From a bacterium (GTDB taxonomy: Bacteria > UBA8248): DNA of 34,805 bases. The stretch is from NCBI GenBank assembly GCA_022825065.1, contig JAJDYR010000042.1, forward strand, positions 1 to 34,805, in the 5' to 3' direction. The notes below the pieces were generated by a model that did no database searches, was not told where the DNA came from, and worked only from the letters and a program-made list of their open reading frames with translations. Made by a program: the position numbers and the translations under genes. Shown piece by piece: positions 15,541-23,993 of this stretch. Positions within the stretch are counted from its first letter, which is position 1. Each line of letters opens with the position of its first letter.

Positions 15541-16290
15541 ATGCGGCTGAAGGAGAAGACAGCCATCATCACCGGAGCCGGAAGCGGCCTGGGCGAGGCC
15601 ATCGCCAAACGCTTCTCGGCGGAAGGCGCGTCCCTGCTCGTCTGCGACCGAAACGCGCAAGCCGTGGAAACCCTCTCGAACGAACTCTCCCCCCACGCAC
15701 CCGGCGTTCTGGCTTGTGAGATCGACGTTTCGGACTCCGCATCCGTTCAAGAGATGGCCGAATCCTGCCTGAAGGCGTTCGGCAAAATCGACATCCTCAT
15801 CAACAACGCGGGCATCTCTCCCAAGAAGGAATATCTCGAATACACCGAAGACGACTGGGACGCCGTGATCGACGTGAACCTGAAAGGCGAGTACCTCTGC
15901 GCCCGCGCCGTCTCCGAGCACATGATGGAGAGGCGCTATGGCCGCATCGTGAACCTCTCTTCCTCCGCATGGCGTTCGGGCGGCTTCGCGGGCGGGATTC
16001 CCTACACGTCGGCCAAGGCGGGCGTCATCGGCCTCACACGCTCGCTCGCCAAGACGCTGGGGCCTTACGGCGTCACCGTGAACGCCATCGCTCCCGGCCC
16101 CACGGCCACGCCGCTCACCGACGAATGGCTCCCCGCCCGCCAGGAAGAGATAGTAAAACAAATCCCGCTCGGCCGCGTGGGCAGGCCGCTGGACGTGGCC
16201 AATGCCGCGCTCTTCCTGGCCTCGGACGAGGCGGAATACATTACGGGCGTCTGTCTGGACGTGAACGGCGGTATCGTTATGGGCGGTTGA
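15541..16290 (+). CDS. Short-chain dehydrogenase/reductase (SDR) 2, FabG-like
   Basis: A 249-aa classical SDR. It shows TGAGSGLGEAI (residues 11-21), the NNAG motif (88-91), LSSSAW with catalytic Ser142, and Tyr155/Lys159 in YTSAK. The PG motif in AIAPGPTATPLT is followed by an ending of the type GVCLDVNGGIVMGG. The length and pattern are those of FabG-like 3-oxoacyl reductases, although many of these act on small-molecule alcohols. The start was set at 15541, after GGGAGA; a longer frame overlapping the previous gene has no conserved extra sequence. Only 13 nt separate it from SDR 1, so the two are surely co-transcribed. No clear terminator follows. Confidence 0.92.
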   Translation: MRLKEKTAIITGAGSGLGEAIAKRFSAEGASLLVCDRNAQAVETLSNELSPHAPGVLACEIDVSDSASVQEMAESCLKAFGKIDILINNAGISPKKEYLEYTEDDWDAVIDVNLKGEYLCARAVSEHMMERRYGRIVNLSSSAWRSGGFAGGIPYTSAKAGVIGLTRSLAKTLGPYGVTVNAIAPGPTATPLTDEWLPARQEEIVKQIPLGRVGRPLDVANAALFLASDEAEYITGVCLDVNGGIVMGG

Positions 16291-16382
16291 TACAACAAGA
16301 TGAGGTGTCAACTAGCTTTCGGCAATTATCCCGAATAGTTTGATACTTAAGAGAAATCTTCCGGCGAAATTATCTGCTGCTT

Positions 16383-16769
16383 CTAGTTCTCTGGAGGAGG
16401 TGACGCGTGCCGCCCTCCAAAATAAAAACCGACAACGGAACCGGCAAGAGTGCCGAAAGCGGTAATGACCTGCTCGAAATGCTTAGGAAACACCGCTGCG
16501 CCAAATACGAGAACATTCACGAACGAGCCGACAATAAACAACGCCAGCATTGCCCGCACGGAACCTCTGGGAAGGTTTAAGCCCCGAAGAGACTTTGAAG
16601 ATTCATCTGTTCGCCGTGCCCATTTTGAATAAATCGGTGCCCCAATCAAAACTAATCCCACTAACACTATTTCAATCCAAAAAATCGGTTCGTGGAACCA
16701 CATGATTTCAGCAGCCTTAGCCCCTGATTCCACTTGTTGTGTGGCGGCGTGCGCAATACTCGTAAACAT
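16383..16769 (-). CDS. Small predicted inner-membrane protein
   Basis: A 128-aa protein without a recognised family. Three hydrophobic segments are visible: FWIEIVLVGLVLIGAPIYS (about residues 30-48), AMLALFIVGSFVNVLVFGAA (about 74-93) and FGTLAGSVVGFYFGG (about 106-120). Between the first two lies a basic loop with RRTDESSKSLRGLNLPRGSV, and the tail is Pro-rich. The start at 16769 is supported by AAGGAG about eight nt upstream; the open frame begins 18 nt earlier. The gene runs opposite to both neighbours and is more AT-rich than the surrounding enzymes, so it may be an insertion in the catabolic cluster. Confidence 0.72.
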   Translation of the reverse strand: MFTSIAHAATQQVESGAKAAEIMWFHEPIFWIEIVLVGLVLIGAPIYSKWARRTDESSKSLRGLNLPRGSVRAMLALFIVGSFVNVLVFGAAVFPKHFEQVITAFGTLAGSVVGFYFGGRHASPPPEN

Positions 16770-17109
16770 GAGAAATCTCCTTCTCATTCGTTCTATTCAA
16801 TCGAGCAGTATTGTCGATGAAGTGTTGCGCCAATTCAAGGATGCGATTCCCTCTGAATAAAAGTGGCCAGTTCAGGGCTTTCTCTCATTGAATAAATGAC
16901 CGAGAGTAAAGTGCACTCCAACGCTCCGCTTGCATTTTTGCGCCCTGCATGACACCCTTTTTCGGTTCATGAATCATTGTTCGAGCGTTGGTCGAGACTG
17001 CGCGTTTTCCGTTCCCTGATGGGTTTCCCGAAAGACGAGTTTCCGCATGTTCTCGACATAAATAATGAAAACCGAATGCGAGATTTCACATATTCGAGAG
17101 GAAACCGCC
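16770..17109. other. Divergent intergenic region with a spaced inverted repeat
   Basis: It lies between the small membrane protein (-) and the M24 hydrolase (+), so it should contain promoters for both. No strong sigma70 match was identified. A 9-bp inverted repeat, CCAACGCTC at 16918-16926 and GAGCGTTGG at 16983-16991, brackets 56 nt. Otherwise nothing recognisable. Confidence 0.4.
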
Positions 17110-18267
17110 ATGAACCTGCCCTTTGATGACAACAAGCTCAGCACCCTGATGGAAGACCAGGGAGCGGACGTCGTTCTCGCCACTTCGAAGGAAAACGTCC
17201 GGTATCTGCTCGGTGGCTATCAATTCTTCTTTTTCGCCCACAAGGACGCCATCGGCGTCAGCCGCTACCAGCCGATAGTGGGCCTCCCGAAGGGCGCGCC
17301 CGACAAGGCGTTCTACATCGGGAACATCATGGAAGGCTGGCAGCAGGAAGTCGAACCCCTGTGGGTGCCCGAGAAGCGAAACAACCAGTGGCACACCGAC
17401 CAGGCCGGCAAGGACGCGGCCGATTTCATCCGCAAACTCGGCCACGAGAAAGGCACCGTGGCGGTGGAGAAATGCTTCCTCCCGGCGGATTCCTACGAGG
17501 CGCTTCAGGAGGAATTGCCCGACGCCAAGTTCATCGACGCCGTCTACCTGCTCGAGGAACTCCGGGCCGTGAAGCAGCCCCACGAACTCACCTTGCTCAA
17601 GGAAGCTTCTGAAACCATCGTCGAGTGCATGCTCGACGTCATGAAGAGCACGCCTCCGGGCACCACCATGTACGAGGTCGCCGACGAGATGAAAAAACTC
17701 GAGACCCAGAGAGGTCTCGACTTCGAGTACTGCCTCACCTGCACGGGGCCGAGCTTCAACCGCGCTCCCTCGAACGCCACCTGGGATGAGGGGAACATCC
17801 TCTCGCTCGATTCGGGCGGGAACAAGCAGGGATACCTGGGCGATCTGTGCCGCATGGCCGTCATGGGCGAGCCCACGCCGCTCATGGAGGACTTGCTCGG
17901 CGAGATCCAGGCGGTGCAGACGGCCGCGCGCGCCGTGGTGCGTCCGGGCGTCACGGGACAGGAAATCTATGAAGCCGCCCTCAAAGAGCAGGCCAGATGC
18001 GAGCATGACGACCAGATGGTCTTCCTTGCGCACGGCATGGGCATCATCCAGCACGAAGCGCCGCACCTCACCTCCTCGGGCGTCGTGCCCTACCCCGCCA
18101 CCTATGAGACCAGAGGCCTCGAACCCGGCATGGTGGTGTCTATCGAAACCGACATGAAAAACCCTGAGGTCGGCTTCGTGAAACTCGAGGACACCGTGGT
18201 CGTCACCGAAGACGGCTCGGTTGGCTACGGCGACGAAGGACGGGGCTGGAACATCGGCGGCGCGTAG
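17110..18267 (+). CDS. M24-family metallohydrolase (Xaa-Pro peptidase / creatinase type)
   Basis: A 385-aa protein with a creatinase-type N-terminal domain (about residues 1-150, including ATSKENVRYLLGG) and a pita-bread catalytic domain. All five metal ligands are in place: Asp234 and Asp245 (LDSGGN, then GDLCR), His308 (HGMGIIQHEAP), Glu346 (SIETDM) and Glu360 (KLEDTVVV). The family splits peptides before Pro, or C-N bonds in creatine-like molecules. In a catabolic cluster with a deaminase and DUF1116, an amidinohydrolase or related role is conceivable but not shown. Start at 17110 follows GAGAGGA; the frame stays open 45 nt upstream. The gene is 32 nt before the next acyl-CoA dehydrogenase. 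Confidence 0.88.
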   Translation: MNLPFDDNKLSTLMEDQGADVVLATSKENVRYLLGGYQFFFFAHKDAIGVSRYQPIVGLPKGAPDKAFYIGNIMEGWQQEVEPLWVPEKRNNQWHTDQAGKDAADFIRKLGHEKGTVAVEKCFLPADSYEALQEELPDAKFIDAVYLLEELRAVKQPHELTLLKEASETIVECMLDVMKSTPPGTTMYEVADEMKKLETQRGLDFEYCLTCTGPSFNRAPSNATWDEGNILSLDSGGNKQGYLGDLCRMAVMGEPTPLMEDLLGEIQAVQTAARAVVRPGVTGQEIYEAALKEQARCEHDDQMVFLAHGMGIIQHEAPHLTSSGVVPYPATYETRGLEPGMVVSIETDMKNPEVGFVKLEDTVVVTEDGSVGYGDEGRGWNIGGA

Positions 18268-18299
18268 ATTCCATTTCGTGAACGGTAAGGAAGAAGCAG

Positions 18300-19475
18300 G
18301 TGGATTTTCGCATCAACCCTGAAAATGAAGATTTGCTCGAACGCGCGAAAATCTACGCGAAGGAAATCCTGGCCCCGAGAGCCGAGAAAATCGACCAGGA
18401 AGGGATTTTCCCCCGCGAGAACTTCAACGATCTGGCGAGAGAGGGCTTCACTTCCCTGACGCTTCCGAAAGACCAGGGCGGCAGAGACCTCTACGAGGAC
18501 ACCGCCACCTACTCGATGGTCCTCTACGAACTCTCCAAGGGCTGCACGAACACGGCCATGCTCTTCCACATGCACAGCTCCATCTCCCACGTCATCACCT
18601 ACCTGGGAACGGACGAGCAAAAGCACAGGTACGGCGAAATCATAAGAAGCGGAAAAATCATCGCGAGCTACGCGAGCGAGAACACCTCGAGCCTTCACGG
18701 CGTCTGGCGCATGGAGACGAAGGCGATTCGCGACGGCGACGTCTACCGGATCAACGGCAGGAAATACTTCTGCTCCATGGCCGGCGAGGCGGATTACTAC
18801 GTGCTCTGGGTGCAGCTCGAAGACGAGGAAGACCTCACGAAAAGCCTGGGGCTTCTCATCGCGCCCTCGGACAACCCCGGCTTCAAGATAGACCAGGAGT
18901 GGAACTCCTTCGCCATGCGCGGAACGGTGAGCCACTCGATGATTTACGACGACGTGAAGATACCGGTGGAGGACCTCGTGGGCCGGGGAGGCGACCCTAT
19001 ACGCCCCGACGTTCTGCCCAAGTTCGGTTTCGGCTATTCCGCCGTCTACCTGGGGGCGGGCGGAGGCGCCTTCGACTGGGTGGTCAACTACGCGCAAACC
19101 CGGAAGCTCATGCCGGACAACGTGCCCATCGCCACCTATCCCGCCATACAGCGCCAGATAGGAGAGATGAAAATCGCGCTCGAGGGCGCGATACTCATGC
19201 TCCAGAGGGCGGGCTGGATGATCAACGCCCACGGCGCGGACAAGGCGTACGGCGCCATCAACGAGGCGAAATACGTTTGCGCGGAAGCCTCAGCCTTCAT
19301 CACGGAAAAAGCGCTCAAGGTGGCCGGCGGCCCGGGACTGTTCCGGCACAACCCGCTCCAGCGCTTCCACCGCGAGGCGAGAGCCGGACTCATCATGCCG
19401 CCCAACACGGAAAAATGCCTGGAGCTCACCGCAAAGACCGTGCTCGAGGGCAGTGCGAACGTTCTGGGCTCATAA
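18300..19475 (+). CDS. Acyl-CoA dehydrogenase-family flavoprotein, paralogue A
   Basis: A 391-aa protein with the acyl-CoA dehydrogenase fold: the GCTNTAMLFHMHSSI helix (about residues 81-95), YASENTSS in the flavin loop, NGRKYFCSMAGEADYYVLW, then NSFAMRGTVSHS, YPAIQRQIGEMKIALE and KVAGGPGLFRHNPLQRFHRE. The C-terminus reads GLIMPPNTEKCLE instead of the IYEGT-type motif, so the usual catalytic Glu is missing. It may be a different dehydrogenase subgroup or a flavin monooxygenase of the same fold. The GTG start has AAGGA upstream. A clear paralogue lies at 21105-22280 on the other side of the ligase gene, sharing the segment NG(R/Q)KYFCSMAGEADYYVLW almost exactly. Confidence 0.9.
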   Translation: MDFRINPENEDLLERAKIYAKEILAPRAEKIDQEGIFPRENFNDLAREGFTSLTLPKDQGGRDLYEDTATYSMVLYELSKGCTNTAMLFHMHSSISHVITYLGTDEQKHRYGEIIRSGKIIASYASENTSSLHGVWRMETKAIRDGDVYRINGRKYFCSMAGEADYYVLWVQLEDEEDLTKSLGLLIAPSDNPGFKIDQEWNSFAMRGTVSHSMIYDDVKIPVEDLVGRGGDPIRPDVLPKFGFGYSAVYLGAGGGAFDWVVNYAQTRKLMPDNVPIATYPAIQRQIGEMKIALEGAILMLQRAGWMINAHGADKAYGAINEAKYVCAEASAFITEKALKVAGGPGLFRHNPLQRFHREARAGLIMPPNTEKCLELTAKTVLEGSANVLGS

Positions 19476-19495
19476 CGGATGGAGGAACAACGCCG

Positions 19496-21067
19496 ATGAG
19501 TGAAAGCGTCAACCTTCCTCCCTATTTCCGTCCCCCGCTCGAATATCCCGATTACGCGTTCCACGGCCTGCTCAAAACCGCCTGCGCGCGCCGCCCGGAC
19601 GCCGTCGCCCTGGTGGACGATGATATCCATATGAGTTTCCGGGAACTCGACGTGCTCTCGAACGCCTGCGCCCGCGCCATGCTGGCCTCGGGCATCGGGA
19701 TCGGGGACCGCGTCGGCCTGTTCCTGCCCAATTCGGCCGAATTCGAAATCGCCGCTTTCGGCGCATCGAAGACAGGCGCCGTATTCACGCCGATGAACCC
19801 CGCCTACAAGGAAGCCGAGGCCGCGCATCAACTGGGCGATTCAGGCGCGAAGATTCTGATCACGACATCTGAGGGCGCCGCCGTGGTTCGGGAAGTGCAG
19901 AAAGAACTCCCGATGCTCGAAGCCGTCATCGTCACGGACGGCGACGAAGGAGACGCCCGCTTCGGAGACTGGATAGGAGCGCAATCGGCGGAGAATCTCC
20001 CCGAACCGCAAATCGACACCGCGGAGGATTTAATCGCCCTGCCCTATTCGAGCGGCACGACGGGCCTCCCAAAAGGCGTGATGCTCACCCACAGGAATCT
20101 GGTGTCGAACTACCACCAGTGCGTGGCGAACCATCACATCACCGACCGGGATTCGGGCCTCCTGTTCCTGCCGCTCTATCACATTTACGGCGCGCTGATC
20201 ATGGGCGCGCTGATTCTCGCAGGCGCCACCCACGTACTGATGAAGCGCTTCACCGTGCCCGACGCCCTGCGCCTCGTGCAGGAACACGAACTCACGCTCT
20301 TCTATGGCGTGCCGCCCGCGCTCCTGGCCATCGCCCACCATGAGAACCTGGACGATTACGATCTCTCTTCCCTGCGCTACATCATGAGCGGAGCCGCACC
20401 CCTGCCGCCCGAGGTAAGGCGCGTCGTGCAGGAGAGAACGGGCGTGCTCACCTTCATGGGCTACGGCCTCACCGAAGCCTCCCCTCTCACGCACATGAAC
20501 CCGCCCGCCGAAGCCCACATCCGGGAGGAATCCGTGGGGCCTCCCGTCTCCGATCAGGAGCAGAAAATCGTGGACGTCGAGACGGGAACGACGGAACTGC
20601 CCGTGGGCGAGGCGGGCGAGTTGATCATCAAGGGTCCGCACATCATGAAGGGCTACTGGAACGCGCCTGAAGCCACCGCCGAGGCGCTGCGCGACGGCTG
20701 GCTGCATACGGGCGACATCGGGCGGGTGGACGAGGGGGGCTACGTCTATCTGATGGACAGGAAAAAGGAGATGATCAAGTACAAGGGCTTCGCCGTCGCG
20801 CCCGCTGAACTCGAAGCCTGCCTGCATCTGCATCCCGACGTTGCGGACGCGGCCGTCGTCCCCCGCGAGGATCCCGAGGCGGGCGAGATTCCCGTGGCCT
20901 TCGTGGTGCCCAAAGAAGGCGTCCAGGTCGACAAAGAGGCCCTGATGGAATTCGTGAACGAAAAAGTCGCGGGCTACAAGCACATTCGCGAGGTGGCTTT
21001 CATCGACGCCATCCCGAAGTCGGGCAGCGGGAAAATACTGCGGCGTTTGCTGAAAGAAAAAACGTAA
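19496..21067 (+). CDS. AMP-forming acyl-CoA ligase (acyl-CoA synthetase)
   Basis: A complete 523-aa adenylate-forming enzyme. The phosphate-binding loop is YSSGTTGLPKGVM (residues 184-196), then come LFLPLYHIYG, the YGLTEASP motif, WLHTGDIG, the hinge-region MDRKKEMIKYKGFAVAPAEL, and the C-terminal catalytic Lys513 in GSGKILRR. It would activate a carboxylic acid with ATP and load it onto CoA, which supplies the acyl-CoA for the flanking dehydrogenases. Start at 19496 follows GGAGGA; the open frame begins far upstream at 18899 only because it overlaps the previous gene out of frame. The substrate pocket cannot be read reliably, but the length and motifs fit medium-chain or aryl-acid ligases. 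Confidence 0.93.
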   Translation: MSESVNLPPYFRPPLEYPDYAFHGLLKTACARRPDAVALVDDDIHMSFRELDVLSNACARAMLASGIGIGDRVGLFLPNSAEFEIAAFGASKTGAVFTPMNPAYKEAEAAHQLGDSGAKILITTSEGAAVVREVQKELPMLEAVIVTDGDEGDARFGDWIGAQSAENLPEPQIDTAEDLIALPYSSGTTGLPKGVMLTHRNLVSNYHQCVANHHITDRDSGLLFLPLYHIYGALIMGALILAGATHVLMKRFTVPDALRLVQEHELTLFYGVPPALLAIAHHENLDDYDLSSLRYIMSGAAPLPPEVRRVVQERTGVLTFMGYGLTEASPLTHMNPPAEAHIREESVGPPVSDQEQKIVDVETGTTELPVGEAGELIIKGPHIMKGYWNAPEATAEALRDGWLHTGDIGRVDEGGYVYLMDRKKEMIKYKGFAVAPAELEACLHLHPDVADAAVVPREDPEAGEIPVAFVVPKEGVQVDKEALMEFVNEKVAGYKHIREVAFIDAIPKSGSGKILRRLLKEKT

Positions 21068-21104
21068 AATTCGTTTTCATTTTCGAACTCTTTAACGAGA
21101 ATTC

Positions 21105-22280
21105 ATGGACTTACGCATAAACCCCGAAAACGAGGCCCTGATTGAGCGGGCCAGAGAACTCGCCCGAGACGTACTGGCTACCTGCGCGGACGAATGCGAT
21201 CAGGAGCAACGCTTCCCGAGAGAGAGCTTCGACGCCTTGATCCGGGAGGGCTTCACGCGCCTCACGCTGCCCGAGTCCTATGGGGGCCGGGCGCTCTGGA
21301 GCGACCCCGTCTGCTATGCGATGGTGTTCCACGAACTGAGCCAGGGCTGCACGAATACCGCCATGACGCTCCACATGCACAGCTCGATTCTCTACTTTCT
21401 GCTCACGCTCTCGGATGAAGAGCAAAAGCACCGCTTCGCCGAGGCGGCCCGAAACGGCGCCATCTTCGGCAGCCACGCGGGCGAGGCGGCCTCCAGCCCC
21501 CAGTGGAACCGCACCATCACCACGCGCGCGCGCAAAGAGGGCGATGAATACGTCATCAACGGCCAGAAGTATTTTTGCTCCATGGCCGGGGAGGCGGATT
21601 ATTACGTGCTCTGGTGCCTGCTCGAAGGCGTCGAGGAACTCCAGGCCGGCCTGCGCTGGGCGGTGCTAGACAAGAACTTGGGCGGCATCACCATCCCGAG
21701 CCGCTGGGACGCCTTCGCCATGCGGGGCACGGCCAGCCACTCGCTCGCCTATGAGGACGTGCGGGTCCCGGCGCGCAACATCGTGGGCACGGGCGAGGGC
21801 ATCCTCCAACCCGATTTCGTTCCCAGGTTCGGCCTCGGCTACGCCGCCGTCTACCTGGGCGCGGGCGCCGCCGCGCTGGACTGGATTGTCGACTACGCGC
21901 TCAAGCGCAAGCTCCTGCCTGATAACGTGCCCATCGCGAGCTACCCTGCGATTCAGCGCCAGATCGGGGAGATGAAGATCGCTTATGAGACCGCGCTCAT
22001 CATGATCCAGAAAGCCGCCTGGGTGCTGGAGACGCAGGGAGCGGCCAAGGCCATTCCCTTCATCAACGAGGCGAAATACACCGCCTCCGAAGCGGCGGCC
22101 TCCATGACGGAAAAAGCGCTCAAAATCGCGGGCGGCCCCGGCCTGCTGAACGACAAGCCGCTCCAGCGGTTTCACCGCGACGCCAGGGCCGCGCTGGTCA
22201 TGCCGCCCAGCACGGAGAAGTGCCTGCAAATGGCGTCGAACTTCGTTTTGAGTCAAAATGAGGCGGCATCCATCTTCTAA
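21105..22280 (+). CDS. Acyl-CoA dehydrogenase-family flavoprotein, paralogue B
   Basis: A 391-aa protein, the same length as paralogue A and clearly homologous throughout: it begins MDLRINPENEALIERA, has GCTNTAMTLHMHSSI, NGQKYFCSMAGEADYYVLW, DAFAMRGTASHS and SYPAIQRQIGEMKIAYE. It ends in ALVMPPSTEKCLQMAS, again without the IYEGT catalytic Glu motif. The pair most likely arose by duplication around the ligase gene. They may form a heteromeric complex, as in some steroid- and side-chain-degrading dehydrogenases, or act on successive intermediates. Both are inferences. GAGAA precedes the ATG. The downstream gene follows after 33 nt. Confidence 0.9.
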   Translation: MDLRINPENEALIERARELARDVLATCADECDQEQRFPRESFDALIREGFTRLTLPESYGGRALWSDPVCYAMVFHELSQGCTNTAMTLHMHSSILYFLLTLSDEEQKHRFAEAARNGAIFGSHAGEAASSPQWNRTITTRARKEGDEYVINGQKYFCSMAGEADYYVLWCLLEGVEELQAGLRWAVLDKNLGGITIPSRWDAFAMRGTASHSLAYEDVRVPARNIVGTGEGILQPDFVPRFGLGYAAVYLGAGAAALDWIVDYALKRKLLPDNVPIASYPAIQRQIGEMKIAYETALIMIQKAAWVLETQGAAKAIPFINEAKYTASEAAASMTEKALKIAGGPGLLNDKPLQRFHRDARAALVMPPSTEKCLQMASNFVLSQNEAASIF

Positions 22281-22313
22281 CCTGGTCTAAAAATTTCTCG
22301 CGAGGGAGCGCGC

Positions 22314-23987
22314 ATGAATAGCGGAAACGGCTCGGACCTTTTTTTGGAAACACTCATCGACGAGGGCGTCGACTGCATGTTCGGCAACCCGGGCACCACC
22401 GAACTGCCCCTCATGGACGCGCTGGTGAACGAGAGCAGGCTCGATTACATCCTCTGCCTCCAGGAGTCCGTCACCATCGGCGCGGCGGAGGGTTACGCCT
22501 ACGCCACCGGCGGCGTGGGCGTGGTGAACCTCCACGTCGCGCCCGGCCTCGGCAACGCCATGGGGATGCTCTACAACATCAAGCGGGCCGGCACGCCGCT
22601 CATCGTCACGGCGGGCAACCAGGGCCAGCGCGGCCAGCTCTCAGAACCCGTGCTCTGGGACGATCTGCCGCGCATGGCGGAGCCGCTCACCAAGTGGTCC
22701 TACGAGGTGCGCCGGGTGGAGGATCTGGAGCAAAGCGTCCGCCGGGCGATCAAATACGCGCTCACGCCGCCGACGGGTCCGGTCTTCCTCTCGCTTCCCG
22801 GCGACGTCATGCTGGCGGAGACGGGAGGGCTTACGGGCCGCCCCACAAGGCTTTCGAGCGCGTTCCCTGCGCCCGCGGAATCCATCGAGCGCGCGGCGCA
22901 GACCCTCGCCGAAGCCGAGAACCCCTACATCGTCACCGGCTCGCGCGTCACCCGCTCGGGTGCGGTGGGTGAAGTCGTCCGGCTGGCCGAGCGCCTCGGG
23001 GCGAAGGTGTTTTCTGACAACCGCCCGAACTCCCTCTCGGTCTCCCTCACCCATCCCCTGTATGCGGGAGAACTCCTGAACACCATCGAGCCGCTGCTGG
23101 ACCAGATAGAAGACGCGGACGTCGTGTTCTTCATCGGCACGGAGACCTACACCTTCTCTTTCCCGCCGGAGGGGCCGCTTGCGCCGCGCGGCGCGCGGAT
23201 CATTCATCTCGATCTCGATCCCTGGGAGATCGGCAAGAACTTCCCCGTCGACGTCGCCATGCTGGGAGACCCCAAGACCACGCTCACAGAACTCACCGGG
23301 GCGGTGGAGAAGAAAATGGGCGAAGCGGGCCTTAAAAGCACTGCCGAGCGACGCGCGTGGATCGAGAAGGAACTGGCGGCATCGAGAAGGGAGATCGCCC
23401 CCAAGGCAGGCGACGATGGCGGCCCTCTCACGAAAGAGACCTTCCAGGCCGCATTCGGAGAGGCTATCCCTCAAGGGACGGCGCTGGTGGATGAATCCCT
23501 CACCATGGGGCACGGGGGCGGCCTCAAGAGCGCGGTCGCAGGCAAGATAGATTCGCTTTTCGGCATGAAGGGAGGCGGCATCGGTCTCGGCCTGCCCAGC
23601 GCGCTGGGCGTCAAGAAGGCCCTGCCCGATACGCCCGTGGTCTGCCTCTCGGGAGACGGCTCCGCCATGTACGCCATTCAGGCGCTCTGGAGCGCCGCGA
23701 AATACGATCTCGACGCCGTGTTCGTGATCCTGAACAACAAGAGCTACCGGATCCTCAAAGAGCGGGTCCTGAGGCTCGACGGCAAGACGCAGGAGCACCG
23801 GCAATTCGTCGCCATGGATTTCAAGGAGCCCGAACTCGATTTCATCCAGATGGCCGGGTCCATGGGCGTGGACGCCGTCCGTGCGAAGACGCCGGCGGAA
23901 CTCAAAGAGGCCATGGGGAAAGGACTGGCGGGCGGAAAGCCGTATCTCATCGACGCCCACATCGAATACGAACGCCTGGAGAACTAA
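22314..23987 (+). CDS. ThDP-dependent 2-oxoacid decarboxylase, benzoylformate decarboxylase-like
   Basis: A 557-aa thiamine-diphosphate enzyme. The N-terminal domain has GNPGTTELP (residues 24-32), Glu51 in CLQES (the cofactor-activating Glu), and His74 in VVNLHVAPGLGNAMG, the catalytic His of benzoylformate decarboxylases. KWSYEVRR follows. The cofactor-binding motif is GDG (447-449), about 25 residues before NN (474-475). It would decarboxylate a 2-oxoacid to an aldehyde, or carboligate like acetolactate synthase or benzaldehyde lyase. The NLH signature favours the decarboxylase branch. A GAGGGAG site precedes the ATG. It is the last gene of the plus-strand run and ends only six nt from the convergent DUF1116 gene. 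Confidence 0.9.
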   Translation: MNSGNGSDLFLETLIDEGVDCMFGNPGTTELPLMDALVNESRLDYILCLQESVTIGAAEGYAYATGGVGVVNLHVAPGLGNAMGMLYNIKRAGTPLIVTAGNQGQRGQLSEPVLWDDLPRMAEPLTKWSYEVRRVEDLEQSVRRAIKYALTPPTGPVFLSLPGDVMLAETGGLTGRPTRLSSAFPAPAESIERAAQTLAEAENPYIVTGSRVTRSGAVGEVVRLAERLGAKVFSDNRPNSLSVSLTHPLYAGELLNTIEPLLDQIEDADVVFFIGTETYTFSFPPEGPLAPRGARIIHLDLDPWEIGKNFPVDVAMLGDPKTTLTELTGAVEKKMGEAGLKSTAERRAWIEKELAASRREIAPKAGDDGGPLTKETFQAAFGEAIPQGTALVDESLTMGHGGGLKSAVAGKIDSLFGMKGGGIGLGLPSALGVKKALPDTPVVCLSGDGSAMYAIQALWSAAKYDLDAVFVILNNKSYRILKERVLRLDGKTQEHRQFVAMDFKEPELDFIQMAGSMGVDAVRAKTPAELKEAMGKGLAGGKPYLIDAHIEYERLEN

Positions 23988-23993
23988 CGGGGC

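Noticed and set aside
22641..23960. A 439-codon minus-strand open frame opposite the ThDP enzyme
   Set aside because: It is low-complexity shadow sequence. The ThDP enzyme is intact on the plus strand.
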